From CBDCFL01 sp965216135 (GTDB taxonomy: Bacteria > Pseudomonadota > Alphaproteobacteria > Rhodobacterales > Rhodobacteraceae): a stretch of DNA of 64,000 nt. The notes below the pieces were generated by a model. That model worked only from the letters and a program-made list of their open reading frames with translations. It made no database searches and was not told where the DNA came from. Position numbers and translations under genes: made by a program. The DNA lies in NCBI GenBank assembly GCA_965216135.1, contig CBDCFL010000023.1, forward strand, positions 642,246 through 706,245, given 5' to 3'. Positions 8,327 through 16,821 of the stretch are shown piece by piece. The stretch's first letter is position 1. Each line of letters starts with the position of its first letter.

Positions 8327-8473
8327 CGCGGCCAGTTCGCGGCATCATATTGCCCAGGTGCCGCATCTGCAATTCAAAGAGATGTCATCAGCCCAGCAAT
8401 GGATTTGATCCCGGATGCAGAACCCGATAGGGCTTTGCCGGTCGGACCGCCAAGTTTTCAGCGAGGGCAATCT

Positions 8474-9007
8474 ATGTTGCGAGCGATTGTGTGTGCGGGT
8501 TTTGCGTTGGCCCTGTTGGTTGCCTGTTCGCCACCGCCACCGCCGGAGTTTGGGACCGATGGCAAACCACTGTCGCGCATCTATAGGATCGCCCCCAGAG
8601 ATAAGGCGGCCATTCAGTTCCGTATGCTCGATGCGGTCAATGTTCTGCGCCAGGCAGGTGGCTTGCGCGCGGTCAAATTGAACGCCGAATTGGGGGCGGC
8701 GGCGGCGACCCATGCGCGCGACATGTCGGTGCAAAACCGGCCCTGGCATTTTGGGTCGGACGGATCCTCGCCGATCGATCGCATCGCCCGTGCGGGGTAT
8801 CGGGGCGAGCTGATTGGTGAGACGATATCCGAGACTTTCGAGACCGAGCTGGAGACGCTTTCGGCCTGGATGGCCCAGGCGGACACGCGCGGTGTGATCC
8901 TGGATGCACGCGCGGGGGATATGGGCTTTGCCTGGTTTCAGGAAGATACCGGCAAGATTTGGTGGGCGATGGTGTTGGGCACCCCCGAAATCGGGACCGG
9001 TGCTTAG
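8474..9007 (+). CDS. CAP/SCP-domain lipoprotein
   Basis: From the ATG at 8474 the protein is 177 aa with a lipoprotein signal (MLRAIVCAGFALALLVAC, lipobox LVAC), then a Pro-rich linker (SPPPPPEF). The remainder matches the bacterial CAP (SCP/PR1) fold: LDAVNVLRQAGGL, LNAELGAAAATHARDMSVQNRPWHFGSDGSSPIDRIARAGY and GENI-like GETISE. These proteins are envelope-located with mostly unknown function. An upstream in-frame TTG/ATG extension from 8399 would precede the signal and is rejected. Confidence 0.85.
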   Translation: MLRAIVCAGFALALLVACSPPPPPEFGTDGKPLSRIYRIAPRDKAAIQFRMLDAVNVLRQAGGLRAVKLNAELGAAAATHARDMSVQNRPWHFGSDGSSPIDRIARAGYRGELIGETISETFETELETLSAWMAQADTRGVILDARAGDMGFAWFQEDTGKIWWAMVLGTPEIGTGA

Positions 9008-9084
9008 GTGTTCACATGTGGACACCATGGTAAGTCGTTGATTCTAAGTGTGGTTGCGCTGACAATGAGCGTGGACCAATCTTG

Positions 9085-9603
9085 CTAATTGCCGCTATTG
9101 TCCGGCCCGCTGAGGATTGAATTTACCGCGCCACGGGTGGTCAGGTGATGCACAATCAGATGCGGCGCAGCGTCGAGGGTGGTCTGGATTTTCTTCCGCC
9201 CTGTCCGGTTGGTCGTGATGATCCAATGCAAGAACTCCCAGTCGACTCTTTCCGGGCAGTCTTGCGGCAAATCGGGCCGCGTCAACCCACCGCGATAGTG
9301 CCAGCGGCGTTTGACGACACGCCAGAGGCGCAGCGGTAAAGGCAGGTCCAGCCAGATGGCGGTATCGGCACGGGCGGCGCGGTTGGCGTATGTGGCCGAC
9401 AAACCACCCTCGAATACCCATGCGTCGCGTGCCTCCACCTGACCCGCCATCGCGATTTTCTCGGGCTTTGGCCGCTCAACCCAACCCGGTAGATGGTGGA
9501 TCATGTCCATGTGATAGACCGGCAAGCCAGTCGCAGCGCCCAACGCCACAGCAAAGGTTGATTTGCCCGATCCCGGCGCGCCCAGCACCATGACACGCTT
9601 CAT
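9085..9603 (-). CDS. Small P-loop kinase-like NTPase
   Basis: The 172-aa protein begins with a Walker A motif at residues 8-15 (GAPGSGKST), followed by LPVYHMDMIHHLPGWVERP and YANRAARADTAIWLDLP, a pattern seen in adenylate-kinase-like proteins annotated as DNA topology modulation (FlaR) proteins. The substrate is unknown. Its ATG overlaps the stop of the upstream ABC transporter by 4 bases (ATGA), so translation is probably coupled and the three genes form one operon. Confidence 0.82.
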   Translation of the reverse strand: MKRVMVLGAPGSGKSTFAVALGAATGLPVYHMDMIHHLPGWVERPKPEKIAMAGQVEARDAWVFEGGLSATYANRAARADTAIWLDLPLPLRLWRVVKRRWHYRGGLTRPDLPQDCPERVDWEFLHWIITTNRTGRKKIQTTLDAAPHLIVHHLTTRGAVNSILSGPDNSGN

Positions 9604-11438
9604 TCCGCCGCCGCGATGCCGTCAACACGGATGAACCCGCCTGATTGCCGGTTCCAAAAGCGGGCATATAGGCCGTTTTTCGCCAGCAGCACATCGTGGC
9701 TGCCTTCCTCGACAATCCGGCCCTGATCCATCACCACGATCCGGTCCATGCGGGCGATGGTGGACAGCCGGTGGGCGATGGCCAGAACCGTTTTGCCTTC
9801 CATCACGTTTTCCAGGGCGCGCTGAATCTCCGCCTCGACTTCGGAATCAAGCGCACTGGTTGCTTCGTCCAGCACCAAGATAGGCGCGTCTTTCAGGATG
9901 GCGCGGGCAAGGGCGATGCGTTGCCGCTGGCCGCCGGATAGCTTGACGCCGCGTTCGCCCAGGAATGCTTCATACCCGGTGCGGCCGCGGTGATCCTGAA
10001 GATCGAGAATGAATTCGTGCGCTTCGGCTTTGCGGGCGGCAGCGATCAGTTGCTCTTCGGTCGCATGCGGGTTGCCATAGAGGATGTTGTCGCGCGCCGA
10101 GCGGTTGAACATTGCGGTTTCCTGGGTGACCATGCCGATCGCGCGGCGCAATGATTTCTGGGTGACGCCAGCAATGTCCTGGCCGTCGATCAGGATGCGC
10201 CCGCCTTCGATGTCATACATTCGCAGAAGCGACGCCACGAGCGTTGACTTGCCCGCGCCGGACGCACCGACAATGCCGAGTTTCTCGCCCGGTGCGATCG
10301 TCAGGTTGATGCAGTCGATGCCGCCGATTTTCCGGCCATAGGCGAAACTGGTGTCGTGAAACGTGACTTCTGCTTTTTTGACCACGAGTTCAGATGCACC
10401 GCCCGCGTCGATCAGCCCGTGCGGCGGGGTCAGCGTGTTCATGCCGTCCTCGACCTCGCCGATGTTGGAATAAATCTGCATCAGCGTGAAACTGACCCAG
10501 CCGACCATTTGGCCGAGCCGGATCGAAATCGCCCCGGCGGCGGCAATGTCGCCCTCGGACGCCAACCCTTGCGACCACAGGTAAGCGGTGCCGCCGATTA
10601 GCGAGGCGGGCAAGGTGCCGGCCAGCGTCATCAGCACGGTGCGGAACGACACCGACAGCGCGCCCCAATGCAGCGATCTCTGGCGCAACTCTTCGATGGC
10701 GCCATGCGTGGCGCGGTCCTCGTGGGCGTCATGGGCGAAGAGTTTGACGGTTTTAACATTGGTGATGGTGTCCACAAGCTGGCCGGTGACAGCCGCACGG
10801 GCATTGGCGCGAGCCTTTGCGCGTTGGCGGGCGCGGGGCAGAAACCAGCGGATCAGCACGATATAGGCGACCAGCCAGACCACCAGAACCAGCGCGACGC
10901 GCGGGTCGATCGACAGCACCAGGAAAATCGAAGCGATGACGGATATGACCGCAAACGCACCGACATTGACGCCCTCGACCACCACTTCGGAAACGGCGCG
11001 GGAGACCTGATTTTCCTTGGTGGCGATGCGGCCGGCGAAGTCATTGTCGAAGAATTCCACCGAATGGCCAAGCGTCCAGCGTGAGATGCGCGACAACACC
11101 ATCGCAATGACGTTTGGCCCCAACAGATACATGTTGAAAAACGCACCCAGGCCCATCATGACCGGGCGCAGGACGACGAAAAACCCGACCAGCATGGCGA
11201 ACAGCCAAAAATTTTCGGCCATGAAAGTACTGGCGCCGCTGGTGATGACCGCGTCGATGACCATGCCAAGGATGATCGCGGTCAGTGCTTCCAGTGTGCC
11301 GACCGCGCCGCTGAAAAAGCACGCGATGGCAATCAGCGGGAAGGCACCGCCGAGCGCCCAGGCGAAGAATCGCCCCAGGGTGCGGGGCGGCGGACCTTGG
11401 GCGGGCGCGTACGGCCTTATGAGATTGGCGAATTTCAT
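9600..11438 (-). CDS. ABC exporter half-transporter (TMD-NBD), second of a pair
   Basis: The 612-aa protein fuses an N-terminal six-helix exporter domain (about residues 25-330) to a C-terminal ATPase. Walker A is GIVGASGAGKSTLV, the signature is LSGGQRQRIALAR, and Walker B is APILVLDEATSALD with an intact catalytic Glu, then the H-loop IAHRLSTI. It overlaps the preceding ABC gene by 4 bases. Two adjacent, similar half-transporters suggest a heterodimeric lipid or drug exporter of the MsbA/multidrug type. The substrate cannot be inferred. Confidence 0.92.
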   Translation of the reverse strand: MKFANLIRPYAPAQGPPPRTLGRFFAWALGGAFPLIAIACFFSGAVGTLEALTAIILGMVIDAVITSGASTFMAENFWLFAMLVGFFVVLRPVMMGLGAFFNMYLLGPNVIAMVLSRISRWTLGHSVEFFDNDFAGRIATKENQVSRAVSEVVVEGVNVGAFAVISVIASIFLVLSIDPRVALVLVVWLVAYIVLIRWFLPRARQRAKARANARAAVTGQLVDTITNVKTVKLFAHDAHEDRATHGAIEELRQRSLHWGALSVSFRTVLMTLAGTLPASLIGGTAYLWSQGLASEGDIAAAGAISIRLGQMVGWVSFTLMQIYSNIGEVEDGMNTLTPPHGLIDAGGASELVVKKAEVTFHDTSFAYGRKIGGIDCINLTIAPGEKLGIVGASGAGKSTLVASLLRMYDIEGGRILIDGQDIAGVTQKSLRRAIGMVTQETAMFNRSARDNILYGNPHATEEQLIAAARKAEAHEFILDLQDHRGRTGYEAFLGERGVKLSGGQRQRIALARAILKDAPILVLDEATSALDSEVEAEIQRALENVMEGKTVLAIAHRLSTIARMDRIVVMDQGRIVEEGSHDVLLAKNGLYARFWNRQSGGFIRVDGIAAAE

Positions 11439-13279
11439 TCAGCCGCGACCTCATCCTCGGTCCGCAGAAAGCCACCCGATTGGCGGTTCCAGAAGCTGGC
11501 GTACAGGCCGTTCTGGCCCAGCAGGCTGGCGTGGCTGCCTTCCTCGACAACATGGCCCTCGTCGATCACAATAATCCTGTCCATCCGCGCAATGGTAGAC
11601 AAGCGGTGCGCGATGGCAATGACGGTTTTGCCCTCCATCACGTCATAAAGCGTCGTCTGTATCGCTGCCTCGACCTCTGAATCGAGCGCGCTTGTGGCTT
11701 CGTCCAGCACCAGGATCGGCGCATTTTTCAGGATCATCCGGGCGATGGCGATGCGCTGGCGCTGGCCACCTGACAGCTTCACCCCACGCTCGCCAACGAA
11801 GGCATTATAGCCGCGACGGCCCTTGGGGTCCTCGAGCGCCTGGATGAAATCATGTGCCTCGGCCTGCTCAGCGGCGGCGATCATCTCGGCTTCGCTGGCG
11901 TGCGGTGCACCGTAAAGGATGTTGGCGCGGACCGAGCGGTGCAGCAGAGACGAATCCTGCGTCACCATGCCGATGGCCTTGCGCAGTGAGTCTTGCGTCA
12001 CCTGGCCCACGTCCTGATCGTCGATGCGAATGGCACCACCTTCGGGGTCGCTGAACCTTAAGAGCAGGTTGACCAGCGAGGATTTGCCAGCGCCCGACCG
12101 GCCCACCAGCCCGACTTTTTCGCCCGGCTGGATGATAATGCTGATGTCATTCAGTCCACCTTGTTCCTTACCATAATGGTGGGTCACATGGTAGATTTCG
12201 ATCCGGCCTTCGGTCACTTTGATGGGCGTATCCGAGCGGTCCACGACGTTGTGCTCGACCGAAACCGATCGAAGCCCTTCGCGTACCGTGCCCGCATGTT
12301 CAAACAGGTTCACCGTCACCCACATGATCCAGCCGCTCATGCCGTTCAGGCGAACCGTCAGGGCGATGACCGCCGCGACTTCGCCCACGCTGGTCTGGCC
12401 ATAGCGCCACATAACCACAGAAGTGCCGACGACACCCACGAAAAGGATGCCGTTTATCACGTTCAGCGCGAAATTGAGTTCGATCATCAGGCGCAGGAAG
12501 CGCTGGAAGCGCAGGCGCAACCGGCGCAGCGATGACAGAACATAGGCCTGTTCCTGCGGTCCTTCGGAAAACAGTTTGACCGTTTCGATATTGGTATAGG
12601 CATCGACGATGCGGCCGGTAACCAGCGAGCGTGCGTCGGACCATTTCTCGCTTGCCTTGGCCACGCGGACTGCCGTCCAGAGCGTGTAGCTGCCATAGGC
12701 CGCCAGCCAGATCACTAGCGGGATGGCCACGCGCCAGTCAATGCCAGCAACCAGCACCAGCGCCATTGCGACGTACATCAGGGCATACCATACAGCCTCG
12801 AACACCAGATACATTGTGTCCTCGGTGGCCTCGGACAGTTTCATCACCCGGTTGGACAACCGCCCGGCGAAATCGTTCTGGAAGAAGTTCATCGACTGGC
12901 CCAGCATGTGCTTGTGCGCCCGCCAACGGACGCGCTCCTGCATATTGCCTGCCAGCGACAGTTCCAGAAACCCGTGCTGCAACGCGATGGCCGCCGGTCT
13001 CGCGATGACGATTACCAAAGCCACGATGATGATCTCAACGCGGTAGGCGACCCAGAATTCCGCCGCGCCGGTGACGTTCATGATGTCAATGAGCCGCCCG
13101 CCGTACCAGATCATCCCCGCCTCAAACAGCGCCACGATAAAACCGGTGAGCATGAGCCAGGGGATAACGCGGCCAAAGGGCCTAATCGCCTCGGCATAGA
13201 AGGCGAACAAGCTGGCAGGCGGGGCGCCCGTATCGTGGTTGGCAAATGGGTCTACGAGATTCTCAAACAGACGAAACAT
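11435..13279 (-). CDS. ABC exporter half-transporter (TMD-NBD), first of a pair
   Basis: The 614-aa protein has the same TMD-NBD layout as its downstream partner. Membrane helices include VIPWLMLTGFIVALFEAGMIWYGGRLID. The ATPase has GLVGRSGAGKSSLV (Walker A), LSGGQRQRIAIAR (signature), APILVLDEATSALD (Walker B with Glu) and IAHRLSTI. The 3' end overlaps the second ABC gene (ATGA). It is the first gene of this operon; about 60 bases upstream of its ATG lies an 18-base perfect inverted repeat that could be an operator. Confidence 0.92.
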   Translation of the reverse strand: MFRLFENLVDPFANHDTGAPPASLFAFYAEAIRPFGRVIPWLMLTGFIVALFEAGMIWYGGRLIDIMNVTGAAEFWVAYRVEIIIVALVIVIARPAAIALQHGFLELSLAGNMQERVRWRAHKHMLGQSMNFFQNDFAGRLSNRVMKLSEATEDTMYLVFEAVWYALMYVAMALVLVAGIDWRVAIPLVIWLAAYGSYTLWTAVRVAKASEKWSDARSLVTGRIVDAYTNIETVKLFSEGPQEQAYVLSSLRRLRLRFQRFLRLMIELNFALNVINGILFVGVVGTSVVMWRYGQTSVGEVAAVIALTVRLNGMSGWIMWVTVNLFEHAGTVREGLRSVSVEHNVVDRSDTPIKVTEGRIEIYHVTHHYGKEQGGLNDISIIIQPGEKVGLVGRSGAGKSSLVNLLLRFSDPEGGAIRIDDQDVGQVTQDSLRKAIGMVTQDSSLLHRSVRANILYGAPHASEAEMIAAAEQAEAHDFIQALEDPKGRRGYNAFVGERGVKLSGGQRQRIAIARMILKNAPILVLDEATSALDSEVEAAIQTTLYDVMEGKTVIAIAHRLSTIARMDRIIVIDEGHVVEEGSHASLLGQNGLYASFWNRQSGGFLRTEDEVAAE

Positions 13280-13336
13280 ATCGTCACCCTCACAAAACTA
13301 GCAATGTATTTAAGTGGTTAGGTCGGGTTCGCCGGG

Positions 13337-13354
13337 GTCAGATATACATCTGAC
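13337..13354. promoter_or_regulatory. Inverted repeat upstream of the ABC operon (possible operator)
   Basis: GTCAGAT-ATAC-ATCTGAC is a perfect 7-bp dyad with a 4-base spacer, 58 bases before the ABC ATG. The size fits a dimeric regulator site; no regulator is assigned. Confidence 0.4.
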
Positions 13355-13522
13355 GGGGCCGGGATGCCGGGAACAAAACTGCCGGAGAAAGGCAGACTCC
13401 GCCCGCGCAGATGGCAAGATTGCCTGCGCCGGGCACCCGGAAAATGTCTGTTTTATTGACCATGGTGGCGGTGATAGCCGAGATTGGCAGAATATCCAAG
13501 GCCTGTATCGGCAACGCTTTTC

Positions 13523-13538
13523 AAGCCCTTGCGGGCTT
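13523..13538 (-). terminator. Possible terminator after the CCA-adding enzyme gene
   Basis: AAGCCC and GGGCTT flank a TTGC loop, 32-47 bases beyond the stop codon at 13570. The stem is short and the following T-run is weak. Confidence 0.35.
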
Positions 13539-13569
13539 TCATTGCTGAAACGTCAGGCGAAAAAGTCCG

Positions 13570-14727
13570 TCAGGGCTGATGAGCGGCCAGCAGCTGGAGT
13601 TTGGTGAGTTGGAAATCGGAGGAGATCCATCTTGCTTCGAGCGCTTTTAGCGCCGCGCCTAGTGCCGCGCCGGACAAAGCCGGCATCAGATCGCCGGCGC
13701 TAAGCGGAAAGACCCGAGCCGCGCCGCTAGCTGCTGCCGCGTCGATCCCATCAGGCGGGCTTTGGCCCAGAACCGCTGCACGAACGAGCGCGCCGCTGAC
13801 CGCAAGCTCTGCCCCGTGGCGATAGGCCATGGCGGTAACCGGTTCAGTGCCCGCGATCATGTCGCGCAGCACCTTCCACCTTTTGACGTCCGACTTGCTC
13901 AATCTCAATCTGTCCGTGGGGTCAGGTCCACCCAAGGCGGCCAGGCGGCGGATAGGATCAGGGCTGCGGGCCGCCTCGAGGTGCACCAGCGGCGCAAGCG
14001 CGGCGTGGTCGGCACCGGGAAGGACATGGGCCAAAACGCCGGTAGCGGCCATGGCCGCTACCGCCGGACCAGGATCAATTGAGGACAGCAATTTCTTGAA
14101 CTCTGCCCCGATCCTTTCCGCTGATAACGTCTCTAATCCCACCAAGTTTTCGGAAATCGCGGCAAGCGCGGAACCATCCATTCCGGCATCGGCGTCGCCA
14201 TACAATGAGTGAATTCGGAAATAGCGCAGGATGCGCAGATAATCCTCTTTGATCCGCTCAGATGGGTTGTCGATAAACCGCACCCGGCACGCGGCCAGAT
14301 CCTCCATGCCGCCAAGCGGGTCGATCACACTGCCGTGGCGGTCGGCATAGAGCGCGTTGATGGTAAAATCGCGACGCCGCGCATCGTCGGCGATGTCGGT
14401 CGAAAACCGCACGACCGCCCGGCGCCCGTCGGTTTCGACGTCTTTGCGGAATGTGGTGATCTCATAGGTGCGACCGTTTGCGATCACGGTTATTGTGCCG
14501 TGGTCTATGCCAGTCGGCAAGGCTCTGAGGCCGCGGCCGGTGCAAAGCCGGATTAGATCGGGCGGCAGTGCTGCGGTGGCGATGTCAATGTCAATCACCG
14601 GTAATTCCAGCAACGCATTGCGCACGCAACCACCAACAAAATAGGCTGCATGACGCTCTGCGCCAAGCAGATCGAATATCTGCTGCACGCCGGGTTCTGA
14701 CACCCAATCCTGAGAAATAACCGTCAC
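13570..14727 (-). CDS. cca: CCA tRNA nucleotidyltransferase (class II, poly(A) polymerase family)
   Basis: This 385-aa enzyme adds or repairs the 3' CCA of tRNAs. The head domain has YFVGGCVRNALL (residues 29-40), the catalytic DIDIATAALPP, and the RRDFTINALYAD motif, followed by the RNA-binding region IKEDYLRILRYFRIHS. It overlaps the upstream CoA pyrophosphatase by 4 bases, as is usual for this pair in alphaproteobacteria. The C-terminal half is less conserved but has no break. Confidence 0.94.
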   Translation of the reverse strand: MTVISQDWVSEPGVQQIFDLLGAERHAAYFVGGCVRNALLELPVIDIDIATAALPPDLIRLCTGRGLRALPTGIDHGTITVIANGRTYEITTFRKDVETDGRRAVVRFSTDIADDARRRDFTINALYADRHGSVIDPLGGMEDLAACRVRFIDNPSERIKEDYLRILRYFRIHSLYGDADAGMDGSALAAISENLVGLETLSAERIGAEFKKLLSSIDPGPAVAAMAATGVLAHVLPGADHAALAPLVHLEAARSPDPIRRLAALGGPDPTDRLRLSKSDVKRWKVLRDMIAGTEPVTAMAYRHGAELAVSGALVRAAVLGQSPPDGIDAAAASGAARVFPLSAGDLMPALSGAALGAALKALEARWISSDFQLTKLQLLAAHQP

Positions 14728-15356
14728 AGCGCGGCCTTGTCGGCCAGCACGCGCAATATGCGCGCGGTGGCGCCCCAGATGTAATAGGGGCCATAGGCCA
14801 CGGTGTTGTAATACCGCGCCACGCCGCGCCAGATACGCGACTGAACCACGTAGTTTTCCGGGTTCAGCACATGGGCAAGCGGTACTGAAAAGACCTCTTC
14901 AACCTCGCCTTCTTCCGCCCTTGGTTCGAACGATGTTGTGACCAGCCCCACGACCGGCGTGACGACAAAGCTGGTGACGGTTTCATGGTTGGGCAGGGAA
15001 CCGACAGTATCGACATGCGCTGTCGGCAGGCCGATTTCCTCTTCTGCTTCGCGCAGCGCTGCGGCGACAACTGACCCTTTGTCGGCTGCGTCAACCTTGC
15101 CGCCGGGCAAGGCAATCTGGCCGGGATGGTGCTTGAGCGATGAGGCGCGTTTGGTCAGATAAAGGCGCGTCTGGTCTGCGCGCGGCTCTATCGCGATTAG
15201 AACCGCTGCTGGTGTCAGATTGCGATCATCCGCCAGTTTAAGGCCGGGGTTCAGGTCATAATCCGATGAGCTTTCGCCCTGCAGCGACACCGCATTTTTG
15301 ACTCTGGCGATCAGATCGGTGTCATGCATGGCTTTGCTCATTTGACTCGGGTCCAA
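14724..15356 (-). CDS. Nudix hydrolase, CoA pyrophosphatase type
   Basis: The 210-aa protein carries a Nudix box (GGKVDAADKG...LREAEEEIGL) and, upstream, LTKRASSLKHHPGQIALPGG, the NuCoA signature of enzymes that cut CoA and its derivatives to phosphopantetheine and ADP. An internal start (ATG at about 15341) is possible, since the first codons overlap the 3' end of the Hsp33 gene by 35 bases. It is coupled to cca downstream. Confidence 0.88.
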   Translation of the reverse strand: MDPSQMSKAMHDTDLIARVKNAVSLQGESSSDYDLNPGLKLADDRNLTPAAVLIAIEPRADQTRLYLTKRASSLKHHPGQIALPGGKVDAADKGSVVAAALREAEEEIGLPTAHVDTVGSLPNHETVTSFVVTPVVGLVTTSFEPRAEEGEVEEVFSVPLAHVLNPENYVVQSRIWRGVARYYNTVAYGPYYIWGATARILRVLADKAAL

Positions 15357-16314
15357 GAGTGGCCGGGTCCATCTCGTAATGTGCCCCGCAAAACTGGCAA
15401 TCCGCGGTAACTACACCGGTGTCGGTGGTCATTTGGGCGATGTCGCTGGCCGAATAGATCGACAGGCTGCTGCGCACCCGGTTCGCAGAGCACGTGCAGC
15501 CGAAACTGACAGGGGTCGCGTCAAAAACGCGCGCGCCCTCGGTCTGAAACAGCCGAACCAACAATTCGGTGGGCTGCACGGTCGGGCCGATCAGGTCCGG
15601 CGGTTCGACCTTGTCCAGCAGAACATTGGCGCGCCTCCAGTCTTGCTGTTCATCCTTGCCGAGATAGTCGATCGCGCGCATCAGGTCCGGCTGTTCGACG
15701 TCCTGATCGGGCAACGCAGCCGGAGCCCCGGGCATTTTTTGCAACATGATCGCGCCGCCGCGCCAGGTCGGCTGTTGTCCGGGCAGTTGCGACTTACCGA
15801 AAGCGGTCGCAAATCGGGTTGGTAATTGTTCCGATTGCGCGAAATAGGTCTCGGCACAGGACGCGAGCGAGCCCCCCGCAATCGGCGTGATGCCCTGATA
15901 AGGTGCGTTGCCTTCACCCTGATCGATGAGGATGGCGAAATAGCCCTGGCCCACTTGCTCAAACGGCAAGGCGTCAGGGTCCAGTCGGGCCTGATCAAAA
16001 CCGGCATATGCACGCAGCTGCGCGGGCGCACCGTTTTGCGCAGGCGCGAAATAGTCAGTTGCCACCAACCTAGCCGGCCCATCGCCGCGAATTTGCAAGG
16101 ACAGTTTCCAGCGCAGTTTGATCGTCTGGCCGATGAGCGCGGTCAACAGCACAGCCTCGCAGACGAGCGCTTCGATTGCTGGCGGGTAGTTGTGTTGCCG
16201 CAGCATCTGGGTGAGCACATCGTCAAGGCGTGCAACGCGGCCACGGATGTCTGACCGGTCAAGCTGAAACGGCAGCACCGTATCGTCCCAGGCAATATGC
16301 GATCCGATTGACAT
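15322..16314 (-). CDS. hslO: Hsp33 redox-regulated chaperone
   Basis: Started at the ATG at 16314 it is 330 aa. The C-terminal zinc centre is visible as CTC (in SFGCTCSANRV) and CQFC (in VTADCQFCGAHYEMDP), the CxC/CxxC pair whose oxidation turns Hsp33 into an active holdase. The N-terminal half shows the expected EALVCEAVLLTALIGQTIKLRWKLSLQIRGDGPARLV. The cytosolic chaperone protects against oxidative unfolding. It is the first gene of a leftward run with the CoA pyrophosphatase and cca. Confidence 0.95.
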   Translation of the reverse strand: MSIGSHIAWDDTVLPFQLDRSDIRGRVARLDDVLTQMLRQHNYPPAIEALVCEAVLLTALIGQTIKLRWKLSLQIRGDGPARLVATDYFAPAQNGAPAQLRAYAGFDQARLDPDALPFEQVGQGYFAILIDQGEGNAPYQGITPIAGGSLASCAETYFAQSEQLPTRFATAFGKSQLPGQQPTWRGGAIMLQKMPGAPAALPDQDVEQPDLMRAIDYLGKDEQQDWRRANVLLDKVEPPDLIGPTVQPTELLVRLFQTEGARVFDATPVSFGCTCSANRVRSSLSIYSASDIAQMTTDTGVVTADCQFCGAHYEMDPATLGPESNEQSHA

Positions 16315-16392
16315 ATGCGCTCTCTCCAGTCGCCGCTTGGGCATAAAGCGTCTATATAAGCGTCGGAAATCAAGAGCAAAGGGGCATGGTCA

Positions 16393-16821
16393 GTGCGGCG
16401 GTATGGGGACAGGCCCTCTGACGGCAGACGATACCGGGTACGTCCGGGCGCATATGCGGTGCTGCCGCATGGTCGTGCACTGTTGATCACCCATCAATCT
16501 GAAACGGACGAGCGTTTTCAGCTTCCCGGTGGCGGCATTGACCCTGGCGAGAGCCCGATGCGCGCGCTTTACCGTGAGGTTCTGGAAGAAACCGGGTGGA
16601 CGATTGCTGCGCCACGTCGGTTGGGGGCTTTCAGGCGGTTTGTCTACATGCCGGAATATGCGCTTTGGGCAGAAAAGGTTTGCCATATGTTCACGGCCCG
16701 GCCCGTGCGCCAGGTCAGCGCGCCGATTGAGGAATTTCACACCGCGTTGTGGATGGACGCGCGCATCGCCGCCGAGGTTCTGGGAAATCCGGGCGACCGG
16801 GCGTATGCGCGCCTGTTCTAG
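16393..16821 (+). CDS. Nudix hydrolase
   Basis: The 142-aa protein has a canonical Nudix box, GGGIDPGESPMRALYREVLEETGW (about residues 46-69), and RPGAYAVLPHGRALLITHQ before it. The start is a GTG at 16393; no in-frame ATG fits. The substrate is not evident. It is divergent from hslO and converges on the PP2C phosphatase gene, overlapping its stop by 4 bases. Confidence 0.85.
   Translation: MRRYGDRPSDGRRYRVRPGAYAVLPHGRALLITHQSETDERFQLPGGGIDPGESPMRALYREVLEETGWTIAAPRRLGAFRRFVYMPEYALWAEKVCHMFTARPVRQVSAPIEEFHTALWMDARIAAEVLGNPGDRAYARLF

Larger units (their letters stand above)
13280..13569. other. 290-bp intergenic region with inverted repeats
   Basis: No convincing gene is visible. The region lies between the stop of the CCA-adding enzyme and the start of the ABC operon, both on the minus strand, so it should hold the ABC promoter. 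It contains the inverted repeat at 13337-13354 and a GC hairpin at 13523-13538. Confidence 0.6.
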
